Notes: a model not told the origin generated them from the letters alone. A stretch of 64,000 bases of DNA from CAYRVX01 sp964427875 (GCA_964427875.1 CAYRVX010000022.1:1-64000); one strand, 5' to 3'; shown: positions 7,649-17,084, counted from the first letter of the stretch. Program-made: numbers and translations.

Positions 7649-9931
7649 CGCCCGGTGCGGATCGGTCGTCCACTTCGCGTGGTCGCCGTGGCTCTTCCAG
7701 CGGTCGTAGTGGTCGTCGATCCGCCTCGTCAGCGGGCGATCCAGCGTCTTCCGTCCGCCCTCCGTGAAGGTGATCGTGCCGCCGACGGCCCCGCTCGTCT
7801 GAAAGAGCACTTCGACCTTGCGGCCATCCAGTTGAGCTCCCGCCCCGGCTGCGCCCTCGCGCCGGAGCAGTTCGCACGGGACCATCTTCGGTGTATCGCG
7901 ATCGCACGTCTGGAAGACGTGCAGGAAGCGCACGGAGCGCCGGCCGGTGCGGTCCTCCACCTCGATCCGCCACCCGCGGAGGCCCTCGCCTTCCGCGCGC
8001 GACTCGAGGACGGCCCGGCCGTCGAGCGGGAGCTTGTACGTCTCGCCCGTCGGCCCCGGATTCTCGCCGTCGGGCAGCTCGAACTCGTGGCCCGCCCCGC
8101 CGAGCAGCCTCAGCTCGCGCTTCTCGGGCAGCAGGAACCGGCAGAACATCCTGCCGCCCATCCGCTCGTCGGTCACGGTCGCAGCCGAGCCGGTCCAGAG
8201 GAAGTGGCCGTCGTCGTGGATGCGCTGGTCGGGCGTCTCGGTGCCGTCGATCTGTGGGCGGTCGGCGGCGTGCAGCAGCCAGGTTGTCCGGCAGCCGTCG
8301 CGGGCCGTCTCGATCCGGTCGAACAGGAATACCAGGTTCGGCCTAACGTAGACGAGCTGGCGGGTGAACGAATCGACGGTGGTCGGGCTGTACGACTTCG
8401 TGGCGTCGCCGCAGACGTAGTCGTATTCAGGGGAGGTCTCCCAGGCGAGCACTCGCCCTCTTCTGACGAGCTCGCCGGGCTTGATGCCTCGCAGCTTGTT
8501 CCACTCCCGCGGCCACCTGCGAAGGACCTGTCCTCCGGCGTTGCACTTGCCGTATGTCTTCCAGAACGCATCGTCCACATCGTGGTGGACCAGCACGCCG
8601 TTGTGGGCGATGGTCTCGGAGGCGTAGCGTCGGTTGTGGTTGCCCGAGCCGCCCGTGAACTTCAGCGCGTTGCAGTCGAGCGAGTGCTGCGCGCCGCTGT
8701 CCAGGGCGAGGATGCCCTTCTTGTAGATCGTGAAGGTGTTGTTGTCGGCGTTGTGGCGGCCGTCGCCGAGGCCGCCCCACGCCCCGCAGCGGAAGTGCAC
8801 GAACGTGGCGTCTTGGCGCCAACTCTCCCGCATTGAGGCGAAGCCCCGCGTCCGGAAGAACCGACTGGGAGGGAAGTGCCGCGGCTCCAGCATCACCACG
8901 GCGGGATCGAAGAACAGGATCCTACCCCACAGCCCGCTCATGACCTTCCTGCGCCGGCTCTGCTTCGGCCAGCCTTTCAGCTTCGGATCCTCGTGGACGA
9001 GCATCCGGTCGACCCACCACTGGTAAAGCCCGTCGCGGTACCGCCCCGGCGCCGCGTGCAGAAGGTACGTCCCGCCGAAGTCGCCGCGGTTGCAGCCGAT
9101 TTGCAGCCCCGTCGTGTTGTCGAAGTGGATGGCGCCGTGACGCCAGGGCAGGAAGTGGTACACGTAATACGAGCCGATGTGGCGCGCCCAGATGCACTGC
9201 TCCCACGCATCGCGCCCGAGGGCGTTGCTCAGCGCGTGCAGGTGCGCCCCCAGGCGGATCGTCGTGTGATTCCCCACGTAGCTGAAGCTGTTGACGTCGC
9301 CGCCGCGGTCGGCCGACCAGACGTTCAGGTGGGCCAGGTCCTTCTCGACCTCCGCCAGGCCCATCGCCAGGTGCGAGGCGATCTCCTCGTCGCGCGGCGA
9401 GCCCGCTTGGTACAGCGCAATCGCCGGCCAGAGGCGGTAGCTGCTCGTTCCCCAGCGGTACTTGTCCTTCGCGTCCTTGAGGAACAGCTCGACCTGCCGA
9501 CGAATCTCGTCCTTTGGAAGGGCATCGAAGATCAGGTCGAGCGCGAAGGCGTGGGACCAGAATATCGATCCCTTCCTGAAGGCCGAGCTTCCGCGAACGG
9601 CGGCGGCGTACCGCCGGTCGCCTGTGAGTCGATAGAGCACGCCCAGGCACACGCCGTCCATCTGCTCGGGCGACTCCCAGTCGTAGTCTTCCTTTGCGAT
9701 CTCTCCGTCCCAGAAGGCGCGGAACCGCTGGAAGTCGGCCTTCATCGGCCCGGCGATGCGCTTCCTGTACCGCGGCAGGTCGCCGGCGCGGAACAGCAGC
9801 CTCGGGTGCTCGCCGCGCGCCAGCGCGCAGTCGGCCGGGACCTCCAATCGGCCGATCCTCGCCGTCTCCGCCCGCGCGGATACCGAAGCAAGGCAGACCG
9901 CCATCACATCCACCGCTGCCGCGCGCCCCAT
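7607..9931 (-). CDS. heparinase II/III-like polysaccharide lyase
   Basis: Exported protein of 774 residues. After a short signal-like N-terminus (SVSARAE) comes an all-helical toroid with YRLTGDRRYA, SHAFALDLIFDAL and GNHTTIRLG elements. Residues about 380-720 form the heparinase II/III beta-domain, recognisable from the GDGRHNADNNTFTIYKKG and LALDSGAQHS motifs. Related proteins cleave uronic-acid-containing glycans by beta-elimination. Tyr and His candidates are present but I cannot name the substrate. The start at 9931 has GGAGAGA four bases upstream. The 3' end overlaps the convergent unknown gene by 42 bp. The Tat sulfatase at 10142 starts divergently 210 bp away, so the two may share a regulatory region. 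Confidence 0.85.
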   Translation of the reverse strand: MGRAAAVDVMAVCLASVSARAETARIGRLEVPADCALARGEHPRLLFRAGDLPRYRKRIAGPMKADFQRFRAFWDGEIAKEDYDWESPEQMDGVCLGVLYRLTGDRRYAAAVRGSSAFRKGSIFWSHAFALDLIFDALPKDEIRRQVELFLKDAKDKYRWGTSSYRLWPAIALYQAGSPRDEEIASHLAMGLAEVEKDLAHLNVWSADRGGDVNSFSYVGNHTTIRLGAHLHALSNALGRDAWEQCIWARHIGSYYVYHFLPWRHGAIHFDNTTGLQIGCNRGDFGGTYLLHAAPGRYRDGLYQWWVDRMLVHEDPKLKGWPKQSRRRKVMSGLWGRILFFDPAVVMLEPRHFPPSRFFRTRGFASMRESWRQDATFVHFRCGAWGGLGDGRHNADNNTFTIYKKGILALDSGAQHSLDCNALKFTGGSGNHNRRYASETIAHNGVLVHHDVDDAFWKTYGKCNAGGQVLRRWPREWNKLRGIKPGELVRRGRVLAWETSPEYDYVCGDATKSYSPTTVDSFTRQLVYVRPNLVFLFDRIETARDGCRTTWLLHAADRPQIDGTETPDQRIHDDGHFLWTGSAATVTDERMGGRMFCRFLLPEKRELRLLGGAGHEFELPDGENPGPTGETYKLPLDGRAVLESRAEGEGLRGWRIEVEDRTGRRSVRFLHVFQTCDRDTPKMVPCELLRREGAAGAGAQLDGRKVEVLFQTSGAVGGTITFTEGGRKTLDRPLTRRIDDHYDRWKSHGDHAKWTTDPHRASVIFGRTPEPGKR

Positions 9932-10141
9932 TGGTTCTCTCCTTCATCGTCCGCGAATGACGATTGCCGCGCCGTCGCGACGGCGATCCTCCCGGCAATG
10001 TGCGGCGTCTTCATGGCACTTCCCCTTCCTCTGTCGGCCGGGAGCATACCACAACGCGGAGGGCGGATGTTGAAACCGGCCGCCGGAATCCGCGACAATG
10101 CCATCCTTGCAGGTGAATGGTCCTCTACAGGGAGTCAGGCA

Positions 10142-11500
10142 ATGGCGACGACATCGATATCACGTACGTCTCGCGGGGAAATGAAACGCCGCGAGTTTCT
10201 TCGTCTCATCGGCGCAGGCGCGGCCGCGGGCCTGCTGGGCGGGGGGCGCACCGTCCGCGCGAGGGGGCCCGCCGCCACGGGCCGGCCCAACGTCGTGCTG
10301 ATCATCTCCGACGATCAGGCCTGGACGGATCACGGCTTCATGGGCCACCCCACGATCAAGACGCCGAACCTGGACCGCCTCGCCTCGCAGTCGCTGGTCC
10401 TCACCCGCGCGTACGTGCCCACCGCCCTGTGCCGGCCGAGCCTCGCGACGCTCTCCACGGGCCTGTATCCCCACCAGCATCGCATCGTCGGCAACGACCC
10501 GAGGGGCGGCAGCCGGAACCTCGCCGCGCGCGCGAAGATGGTCGAGCGCTTCAAGGAATCGCCCTCGCTGGCGGGGACACTCGCCAAGGCGGGCTACGTG
10601 AGCTTCCAGTCCGGCAAGTGGTGGGAGGGCCACCACAGCAACGGCGGCTTCACCGACGGCATGACGCACGGCGACCCGAAGCGCGGCGGGCGGCACGGCG
10701 ACGCCGGGCTGGCCATCGGGCGAAAGGGCCTCAAGCCCATCACCGACTTCCTCGACCGCTCGAAGGGCAAGCCGTTCTTCATCTGGTACGCCCCGTTCCT
10801 GCCCCACGCGCCGCACAACCCGCCGAAACGCCTGTTGGGGAAGTACACCGCGCCGGACCGGCCGGCCGCGATCGCCCGCTACTTCGCCATGTGCGAGTGG
10901 TTCGACGAGACCTGCGGGCAGCTCCTGGACGCCCTCGACAAGCGTGGCCTGACCGACAGCACGCTCATCGCGTACGTCTGCGACAACGGGTGGATCCAGT
11001 GGTCGGGCAAGCGACCGGGCTTCGACGCCCTCCGCGGCAAGCGGACGCCGTACGAGGGCGGCGTGCGGACGCCGATCATGCTCCGCTGGCCGGGCAGGAT
11101 CAAGCCGCGCCGCGACGAGAAGACGCTCGCCAGCAGCATCGACCTCGTTCCCACCATCCTGGCGGCCTGCGGGCTCGCCCCGCCCGCCGAGCTGCCCGGA
11201 GTGAACCTGCTGGACGCCGCCGCGCTGGCCAAACGCAAGTCCGTCTACGGCGCGGCCTTCGCCCACGACGTCGCGGACATCAACGATCCCGTCAAGAGCC
11301 TCCACACCCGCTGGTGCATCGAGGGCCAATGGAAGCTCCTGGTCCACCATGCGGCCGGAAGCCGCAAGGGGAAGGTCGAGCTGTACGATGTGCTCGCCGA
11401 TCCACACGAGAAGACCGACCTCGCCGCCAGGCAGCCCGACAGAGTGAAGCACCTGAAGAGGCTCATCGACGGATGGTGGCCGGCCAGGGAGAGGCAGTGA
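10142..11500 (+). CDS. Tat-exported sulfatase with atypical CRPSL active-site motif
   Basis: Type I sulfatase (alkaline-phosphatase fold) of 452 residues. A twin-arginine signal MKRREFLRLIGAGAAAG sits at 14-30. The N-terminal metal site is NVVLIISDDQ, the FGly region CRPSLATLSTG (Cys 97), then GKWWEGHH, FLPHAPHNPP and a C-terminal DNGWIQWSGK. Canonical motifs read C-x-P-x-R; here Leu replaces the active-site Arg, a variant discussed in the findings. The ATG at 10142 is preferred over the internal ATG at 10181 because AGGGAG lies at good distance from it, while the second has GGGGAA touching the codon. The gene ends 25 bp from the convergent HzsA-like gene. Confidence 0.9.
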   Translation: MATTSISRTSRGEMKRREFLRLIGAGAAAGLLGGGRTVRARGPAATGRPNVVLIISDDQAWTDHGFMGHPTIKTPNLDRLASQSLVLTRAYVPTALCRPSLATLSTGLYPHQHRIVGNDPRGGSRNLAARAKMVERFKESPSLAGTLAKAGYVSFQSGKWWEGHHSNGGFTDGMTHGDPKRGGRHGDAGLAIGRKGLKPITDFLDRSKGKPFFIWYAPFLPHAPHNPPKRLLGKYTAPDRPAAIARYFAMCEWFDETCGQLLDALDKRGLTDSTLIAYVCDNGWIQWSGKRPGFDALRGKRTPYEGGVRTPIMLRWPGRIKPRRDEKTLASSIDLVPTILAACGLAPPAELPGVNLLDAAALAKRKSVYGAAFAHDVADINDPVKSLHTRWCIEGQWKLLVHHAAGSRKGKVELYDVLADPHEKTDLAARQPDRVKHLKRLIDGWWPARERQ

Positions 11501-11525
11501 GGGAGCCGCTCATCGCGCGGGGCTG

Positions 11526-13844
11526 CTACTGAAGCTGTGGCGGGAGGACGGCCTTGCCGGCCATCTGGGCGTGCTGTTGGGCTTTGCCGTACGTGCCGTA
11601 GAAGGGCACGTTGCCGTCGAGCCAGATGTGGATCCGCCGCCGGTCTTCCTCGGGGAGCTTCACGCGCCTGGCGTGGCGCGGTCCCGTGAGGATGCCCATG
11701 AGCCGGCTGGCGTCCGCCCCTATGCGTCCCGGTCGGGTGACGTTCGCCGAGATGCTGCCGCCGCCCCACTCGTACCATCGGACGTAGGGCCTGAGGCCGT
11801 TGTACGAGCGGGTGAAGGTGCCCTCGGGCTCACCGGTCAGGACCGGCCGCTTCGGCCCCTCGGTGTTCTTGCCGTCGTGGCAGCGCGCGCAGTGGCGGTC
11901 CAGCACGGGCTGCACGAGTCGCGGGTAGCTGAACGGGCGTGTCCCGTCCGGCCCGGGCCGGATGACCGACGGCGGCCGGGCCAGCGCCAGGAGCCGACGC
12001 GCCGCCGCCACGCTGCCGACGGGCTCGTGACAGCCGACGCACCCGCGGCGCTCGCCGGGCTGGAGGTAGGTGACGCTTCGCATGCTCTGGACCGCGCGCC
12101 CGGTCGCGTCCACCGCCTGGAAGTACAGCGGCTTGCGGGCGGGGGCGCGGAAGTAGGCCGATCCGTCCGCCTCGACGGGAACCGTGCCGAGCAGCATGCG
12201 GGCGCTCTCGGCGTTGGCGTGGCCGATCCGCGGCTGGTTGACGATGTGGGTCGTTGACTTGGGAAGGATCTGGAAGACTCGCAGCTCCTTGACGGCGCGG
12301 CCCGCCGGCAGCGGGAAGTGGCTCCGCCGGACGTCCGCGAGGATGAACTCGCCCTCTTCGCCGAGGTCCGACTCGCCCCTGCCGGCGACAACGGGCGGCC
12401 GCCGCGGCGCCGCCAGCGGGATCGGATACATGCAGGATATGCCTTCCTCGCGGTACAGCAGCTCCAGATGGCCGAACCGGTCGAAGTAATACAGCCCCGT
12501 CGTGTCGCGCTTCCGGTTCCCGCTGCTCATGCCCGGCAGCTTGTCGTAGCCGAAGGCGACCAGGAAGTGGTCCTCCGACAGCGGCCAGGGACTGTGGAAG
12601 TAGCTCTTCGGCCAGCCGGAGGCCTCGGGAAAGCACACCTCCGGCGTGAGGGCCTCGACGGCCTCGAAGCGATCCTCCCCGGTCTTCGGGTCCAGGCCCG
12701 TGCGCGCGGGATCGACGATGACGAGCGATCCGCCCACGTCGGCGTGGTGGGCGCCGGCGATGAAGACGATCCGCCTGGAGCCGGGAATCGCCCGCGGCTG
12801 AAAGCAGGCGTTGATCCGCCTCGTGTAGTTGCCGAACAGGATCGCGGGGTTCGTCCCGTCGGGATTGCTGGCCCAGAGCCCGTGGAAGTTGGCCGCCGAG
12901 CGATCGACGTAGTCCCACCGCGAGTAGACGATCCGCCCGTCGGACAGCACGGACGGATGCCACTCGTTCGTCTCGTGAAACGACAGCGTGCGGATGTTTC
13001 GCCCGTCGCCGCCTGCCTGTCCGGTAGGCAGGTCCATGCGGTGCAGCGTGTAGGCCGGCAGGGGCTCCCAGGGGTTATTGCACCGGACGAAGCCGCCCCG
13101 GCGCGTGGACATGAAGGCGATCGCGCCGTCGGGCAGCGGGCAGGGGTCGAAATCGTCGTGCGCCCCGTCGGTGAGCCGGTGGAGGCCCGCGCCGTCAGCG
13201 CCCACGGCGTGGATGTGAAAGCAGCGCCGCTGCGGCGAGTAGAAATCGTGCTTCCCCGCGGCCCGCTCGGCGAAGGCGAAGTAGACCGTCCGCGCGTCGT
13301 ACGACAGCGCGAGCGTGGTGTAGTTGCCGCGCGGCAGCCGCCCGCCGATCAGATCGCGCACCTCCAGCGACCGCCCGGGACGCAGCAGGACGTATATCCC
13401 GCCGCCGGCGACGTCGCCGTAGTCGCAGTAGTACCCGAGATACTCGTGGAGCATCTGGCAGATGAAGCGGCGGCGCTTCAGGAAGACGATGGGCTTCCCG
13501 GCCAGCAGCGGGTTGCTCAAGGCAAGGTCCCGCGCGATCCAGCGGGCCTCTCGATACAGCGCCAGGCGCCCTGGCTCATCGAGTGAATCGAGCCTGTCCG
13601 CCTGCTGCCGCAGACGCCGCAGGACCGCCGCGGGCGGGTGTATCGCGGGAACGTCGGTCAGCAGGCGTTCGGTTCGCCGAAGCACGTCGCGGATTGCCTC
13701 GGGCGAGGCGCACGTGCGTCCCAGTCGCTTCTCCTGAGCGGACCAGTCGGCCTCGATCATCGAGCGAAGGGCCACTGCATCTGCGGCGGGGCCGAGAGAG
13801 GCGGCCGCGACAACACACACTCCGGCGGCTAACCGCACAGCCAT
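11526..13844 (-). CDS. HzsA-related dihaem protein
   Basis: Exported protein of 772 residues, homologous in plan to the middle of the large gene at 1280-5401 but without the SUMF1 tail. It has a signal peptide (to about 24, ADAVA), a helical region, a PD40/TolB-type propeller (LHRLTDGAHDDFDPCPLPDG, EWHPSVLSDGRIVYSRWDY) and a sandwich region with LGTVPVEADGSAYFRAPA. Two haem motifs follow: CVGCH (Cys 602) and CARCH (Cys 652), 50 residues apart as in the other copy. Related proteins are named after the anammox hydrazine synthase alpha subunit, but that does not imply hydrazine chemistry here. AAGGGAGGCGG precedes the ATG. It lies 21 bp after the PQQ-propeller gene and is probably its operon partner. 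A short palindromic insert at 13012-13032 adds the residues LPTGQAG in frame. Confidence 0.85.
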   Translation of the reverse strand: MAVRLAAGVCVVAAASLGPAADAVALRSMIEADWSAQEKRLGRTCASPEAIRDVLRRTERLLTDVPAIHPPAAVLRRLRQQADRLDSLDEPGRLALYREARWIARDLALSNPLLAGKPIVFLKRRRFICQMLHEYLGYYCDYGDVAGGGIYVLLRPGRSLEVRDLIGGRLPRGNYTTLALSYDARTVYFAFAERAAGKHDFYSPQRRCFHIHAVGADGAGLHRLTDGAHDDFDPCPLPDGAIAFMSTRRGGFVRCNNPWEPLPAYTLHRMDLPTGQAGGDGRNIRTLSFHETNEWHPSVLSDGRIVYSRWDYVDRSAANFHGLWASNPDGTNPAILFGNYTRRINACFQPRAIPGSRRIVFIAGAHHADVGGSLVIVDPARTGLDPKTGEDRFEAVEALTPEVCFPEASGWPKSYFHSPWPLSEDHFLVAFGYDKLPGMSSGNRKRDTTGLYYFDRFGHLELLYREEGISCMYPIPLAAPRRPPVVAGRGESDLGEEGEFILADVRRSHFPLPAGRAVKELRVFQILPKSTTHIVNQPRIGHANAESARMLLGTVPVEADGSAYFRAPARKPLYFQAVDATGRAVQSMRSVTYLQPGERRGCVGCHEPVGSVAAARRLLALARPPSVIRPGPDGTRPFSYPRLVQPVLDRHCARCHDGKNTEGPKRPVLTGEPEGTFTRSYNGLRPYVRWYEWGGGSISANVTRPGRIGADASRLMGILTGPRHARRVKLPEEDRRRIHIWLDGNVPFYGTYGKAQQHAQMAGKAVLPPQLQ
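13012..13032. repeat. palindromic mini-insert within a coding sequence
   Basis: A 21-bp near-palindrome with 7-bp arms CCTGCCT and AGGCAGG. It is read in frame on the minus strand as LPTGQAG inside the HzsA-like protein, between two propeller segments. It looks like a dispersed repeat unit inserted in a surface loop without breaking the frame. Confidence 0.6.
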
Positions 13845-13865
13845 GTTCCGCCTCCCTTGCAGGAA

Positions 13866-16628
13866 CTACCTCGCCTTATCCACTTGGCGCAGGATCGCCG
13901 AGAGCTTCTCGATGTAATACAGGTCGGCCTTGCACCACGGGTGATCGAGCTTCGCGGCCAGCTCTTCCGGCGAGGCGCCCACGCCGTCGGCCAGGGCCGC
14001 GAACATGCCCCTCGCCAAGTGCGGCGGGGAGATGTAGTTCTCCCCGCCGATCATCCTCTCGCCGAGGGCCTGGTACCAGACGCCCAGCCCGGCCATCAGG
14101 CCGCGAACGTTCCGCGTCAATTGCTTGCCGGCGTGCTCGCGAAGTACGGCCGACAGCTCGGGCACGAGGCCGATGTACCGGGGCACCTTGGCGGCGTGGC
14201 CGCGGCGTCCGCCCGTGCCGCGGATCAGCTCCGTATCCGCCCGCTCGTGATGGACACGATGCATCACCAGTTCCGCCAGGCGCGAGGCCGCCCGTCGGGC
14301 CCCGTCGGTCGCGCCCGCCTTGCCGAGGATCCGCGCCGCGGCAAGCGTGCCGGCGATACGGGCATTCAGGTGCTCGGCCGAGTCGTTGTACGGGTCGCGA
14401 TGGTCGAACTTCACCTCCCCGTCGGCGTGCCCGGCGAGAAGCTTGCCGATCGCCTTGGCCTGCGGGAGCACCTTCTCCCAGCGATCGGCGTAATGGGCAT
14501 AGGCCCACAGGGCATAGAGGTCCTCGACGGTCGCCTCCTGCCGCGGCCGCCTGGCCGCGAAGGCCTTCATGCCGGGCCCGAGGTCGTAGGCCTCGCGGCG
14601 CCTGGCCTGGGGGGCGCTGAAGACGGGCGTCTCAAGCGGGCAGCCCGCCTCGACAAGCTCGTCGAGATACTTGACGGCCTTGGCGCGCACGGCGGGCGAG
14701 AGGTGCGGCAGGGCCAGGGCGACGGTCTGGATGGTCTCGGCCGTTCGCCAGAAGTGGCGCTCTTCCCGGCTGATGCCCAGCTCGACGATGAACGCCGCCC
14801 AGGGCCCGCCCTCGACGAGCTCCAGCACCTCGTCGTCCAGCCGCCGGCGCAGCGCGGCGGCCAGCGATGTCTTGGCGTGCTTGCGCGTCGCGGCGGGCGG
14901 GCTCTGCACGTACGGCCCGACCTGCTCCGGCCCCATCGTCAGGGGCTTGACGGCCTCGTCGAACCCGCCGCTGCCGGCCGTCGATACGTTGCCGCCGATT
15001 CCCCCGAGCACCTTCTTCCTGATCATCGGCGGGGCCTTGAGGCCGCCGGTGGGCGTCCGCGGCACGTTGGGGCCGGCGATGCAGACCACCTGCGAGCCGA
15101 CGACCCAGAAGATGCGCCCCTCGGCGATCGCGCAGATGCTCCGGTCCGGCCCGTGCCATTCGTTGGCCATGCCCGTCAGGTACCCTTTCCGGGCAAGCTC
15201 GCGAGCGCCCTTGAAGCTCCCCGGGACGACGCGGGGCCCGAAGATCCCGCCGTACGTGTCCCGCCCGGTCCAGATGCGCATGACCTTTTCCGTCTTGACG
15301 TTCAGCGCGCCGATGTCGCCCTGGTGTGTGGCCACCAGCCAGTCGCCCATGATGCTCAGGGCCTGCGTCTCGTCGCCGATCATCGGCATGCCGTACCAGG
15401 CTCGACCGGCGTCGTGGCGCTGCTCGGGGTACACGAAGTCCACCCGCCCGTCCTCGCGGCGGACCCGCGCCAGGGCGTTGTAGCGCCGCACGCCGCGGAG
15501 GTAGTAGCTCAGCGCGCTGCGGTAGAACGTGTAAAGCCGGCCCGTCCTCGGGTCGAACGTCGGCGGCGTCGGCGGGTTGTGCAGGCCGGCCGTGTAGAAT
15601 ACCGGGGCGATCCACGGCTGCGAGCCGTCGGTCAGCTTCAGCGCGTGGAAGCTCTGGTCGTGCGGGTTCTCGCGGAGGTATTGGATGATGCCGTCCTGCT
15701 CCGCCTTTCGCCGCCGCGGCGTGGGGTGCATCATCAGGTCGTTCCACTTGTCCAGCAGGACCTTGTCCTCCGGCCCGATGGGGATGGCCAACTGGATGCG
15801 CTTGAGGACGTCGCCGTTGCGGCCGAGCACGGTGTGGAAGCCGTCGGCCGGGCTCGTCCGGACGATCGCCAGGCCCCGCCAGATCGTCGGCCCCTGGTCC
15901 CGCAGCGACAGTCCCGCGAGCTTCTTGGACTTCCACAACAGCTTGCCGGCTGGATCCAGGCAGTACACGTGCATGTCCTCGGCGCCGAAGACGATCCGCC
16001 CCCCGTCCGGCGAGAACGACGCGGGCTTGAGGATCATGCCGCCGGTCCGGAACGTCCAGGCGCGTTTGCCGTCGGCGGCCGAGACCGCGTGGAACACCTC
16101 GGCGCGGTCGCCGAAATACACGTTCTTTCCATCGCAGGCGGGCGAGACCCAGATGCCCGCGCCGGCGTCGTACTTCCAGAGGAGCGCCCCGCCGGCGGCG
16201 TTGAGGCAGTAGAGGCGTCCCGCCGCAAAGCCCTCGTCGGCGCCAAAGTACAACTTCCCGCGCGCGTAGCAGGGCGAAGCCCCGATCGGCCCGGTCGCCT
16301 TGAACGTCCACAGCGTCCTGCCGTCCTGGACGGACAGCGCGTACATGTTGCCCGCGAACGTGCCCACGAAGCACTTGCCCTCGGCCACGATCGCCTCGAC
16401 GCGCGTGGCGATCATCTCGTCGTGGAAGTCGCGGTACCACTTCCGCTCGTAGGGCCCGGCGATCACCTCGTCGGTGTAGCCGCTGCGCTGGTAGTCCCTG
16501 TGCAGCGTCGGCCAGGTCGTGCCGCCCCGGGCGGCGCCGGCGAGGAGGCAGATCAGGAAACAACCGACCGCCGCCGGCCTGATGAGCTTCGCGCATGCCC
16601 TCGTCCGGTCGCACTCGCGGTATGCCAT
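13866..16628 (-). CDS. exported PQQ/BamB-type beta-propeller protein
   Basis: Protein of 920 residues with a signal peptide (core AAVGCFLICLLAGAARG). Residues about 40-560 carry outer-membrane-assembly/PQQ-type propeller blades (GKCFVGTFAGNMYALSV, GRTLWTFKATG, LYCLNAAGGALLWKYDAG, VFHAVSAADGKRAWTF). The last 300 residues are helical (HEAT-like) with no recognised domain. No CxxCH motif and no methanol-dehydrogenase active-site pair is evident, so an enzymatic role is unproven; binding or scaffolding is as likely. GGGAGAGAGG lies upstream of the ATG. It is first in an apparent two-gene operon with the HzsA-related gene. Its upstream region holds the palindromic repeat cluster at 16751-16980. 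Confidence 0.85.
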   Translation of the reverse strand: MAYRECDRTRACAKLIRPAAVGCFLICLLAGAARGGTTWPTLHRDYQRSGYTDEVIAGPYERKWYRDFHDEMIATRVEAIVAEGKCFVGTFAGNMYALSVQDGRTLWTFKATGPIGASPCYARGKLYFGADEGFAAGRLYCLNAAGGALLWKYDAGAGIWVSPACDGKNVYFGDRAEVFHAVSAADGKRAWTFRTGGMILKPASFSPDGGRIVFGAEDMHVYCLDPAGKLLWKSKKLAGLSLRDQGPTIWRGLAIVRTSPADGFHTVLGRNGDVLKRIQLAIPIGPEDKVLLDKWNDLMMHPTPRRRKAEQDGIIQYLRENPHDQSFHALKLTDGSQPWIAPVFYTAGLHNPPTPPTFDPRTGRLYTFYRSALSYYLRGVRRYNALARVRREDGRVDFVYPEQRHDAGRAWYGMPMIGDETQALSIMGDWLVATHQGDIGALNVKTEKVMRIWTGRDTYGGIFGPRVVPGSFKGARELARKGYLTGMANEWHGPDRSICAIAEGRIFWVVGSQVVCIAGPNVPRTPTGGLKAPPMIRKKVLGGIGGNVSTAGSGGFDEAVKPLTMGPEQVGPYVQSPPAATRKHAKTSLAAALRRRLDDEVLELVEGGPWAAFIVELGISREERHFWRTAETIQTVALALPHLSPAVRAKAVKYLDELVEAGCPLETPVFSAPQARRREAYDLGPGMKAFAARRPRQEATVEDLYALWAYAHYADRWEKVLPQAKAIGKLLAGHADGEVKFDHRDPYNDSAEHLNARIAGTLAAARILGKAGATDGARRAASRLAELVMHRVHHERADTELIRGTGGRRGHAAKVPRYIGLVPELSAVLREHAGKQLTRNVRGLMAGLGVWYQALGERMIGGENYISPPHLARGMFAALADGVGASPEELAAKLDHPWCKADLYYIEKLSAILRQVDKAR

Positions 16629-17084
16629 GCCTCTCTCCCTCAGGTCGCCGTTTCATTCTCGGCGCCGACGCCGGCGTATGCCAGCGAAAGCCTGCCGCAG
16701 CGGCGCAGGAGGGTGCGGTCCCATGGCGGTGGCGGCTGTGACCTTGGGATCACCGTCGGGCTCGCCCCGGCGGGATGATGACTGGCGTCCAGTGGGCATT
16801 GCCGGCCATCCGCGCCTCCGTCGGGCTTGGCCCGGCGGGGCGACGACTGCGCCACGGTCGGTTGTGGTCGGCCGACAAGTCATGGCCCCGCCGGGGCGAG
16901 CCCGGCGGTGGCCTGATAGAGCAGAAGCCTGCGTGCTCGACGTCAATCATGGCCCCGCCGGGATAAACCCGGCGGTGGCGGAGCCAGCGGATATTGCCAC
17001 CGAAAGCCGACCACACCCGCGCAGGAACTCCGCAAGGAATGGCGGCGTTAAAGGAGGTGTTCAGCCAACGGAAAGGACGGCAGG
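16629..17084. other. 456-bp divergent intergenic region
   Basis: Lies between two divergently transcribed start codons, so it should hold both promoters. No convincing -35/-10 pair was found by eye. The middle is filled by four copies of a palindromic repeat, described as a separate entry. No gene is supported here. Confidence 0.6.
16751..16980. repeat. cluster of four REP-like palindromic units
   Basis: Four copies of a roughly 32-35 bp unit lie at 16751-16782, 16816-16847, 16879-16913 and 16947-16980. The first two read plus strand and the last two are reverse complements, giving a ++-- arrangement. Each copy has internal dyad symmetry (CCGCCGGG facing CCCCGGCGG) and ends in an ATGAC or ACGAC tail. 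This is the layout of bacterial REP/BIME elements. No transposase lies next to it. Confidence 0.75.

Noticed and set aside
1280..13844. Hydrazine synthase activity suggested by the HzsA-like proteins
   Set aside because: Only the propeller and haem-module similarity is visible; the other hydrazine synthase subunits are absent and such domains are widespread in non-anammox planctomycetes.
13857..16778. Long plus-strand open frame antisense to the PQQ propeller gene
   Set aside because: Composition is typical of a shadow frame; the minus strand has signal peptide, RBS and family motifs.
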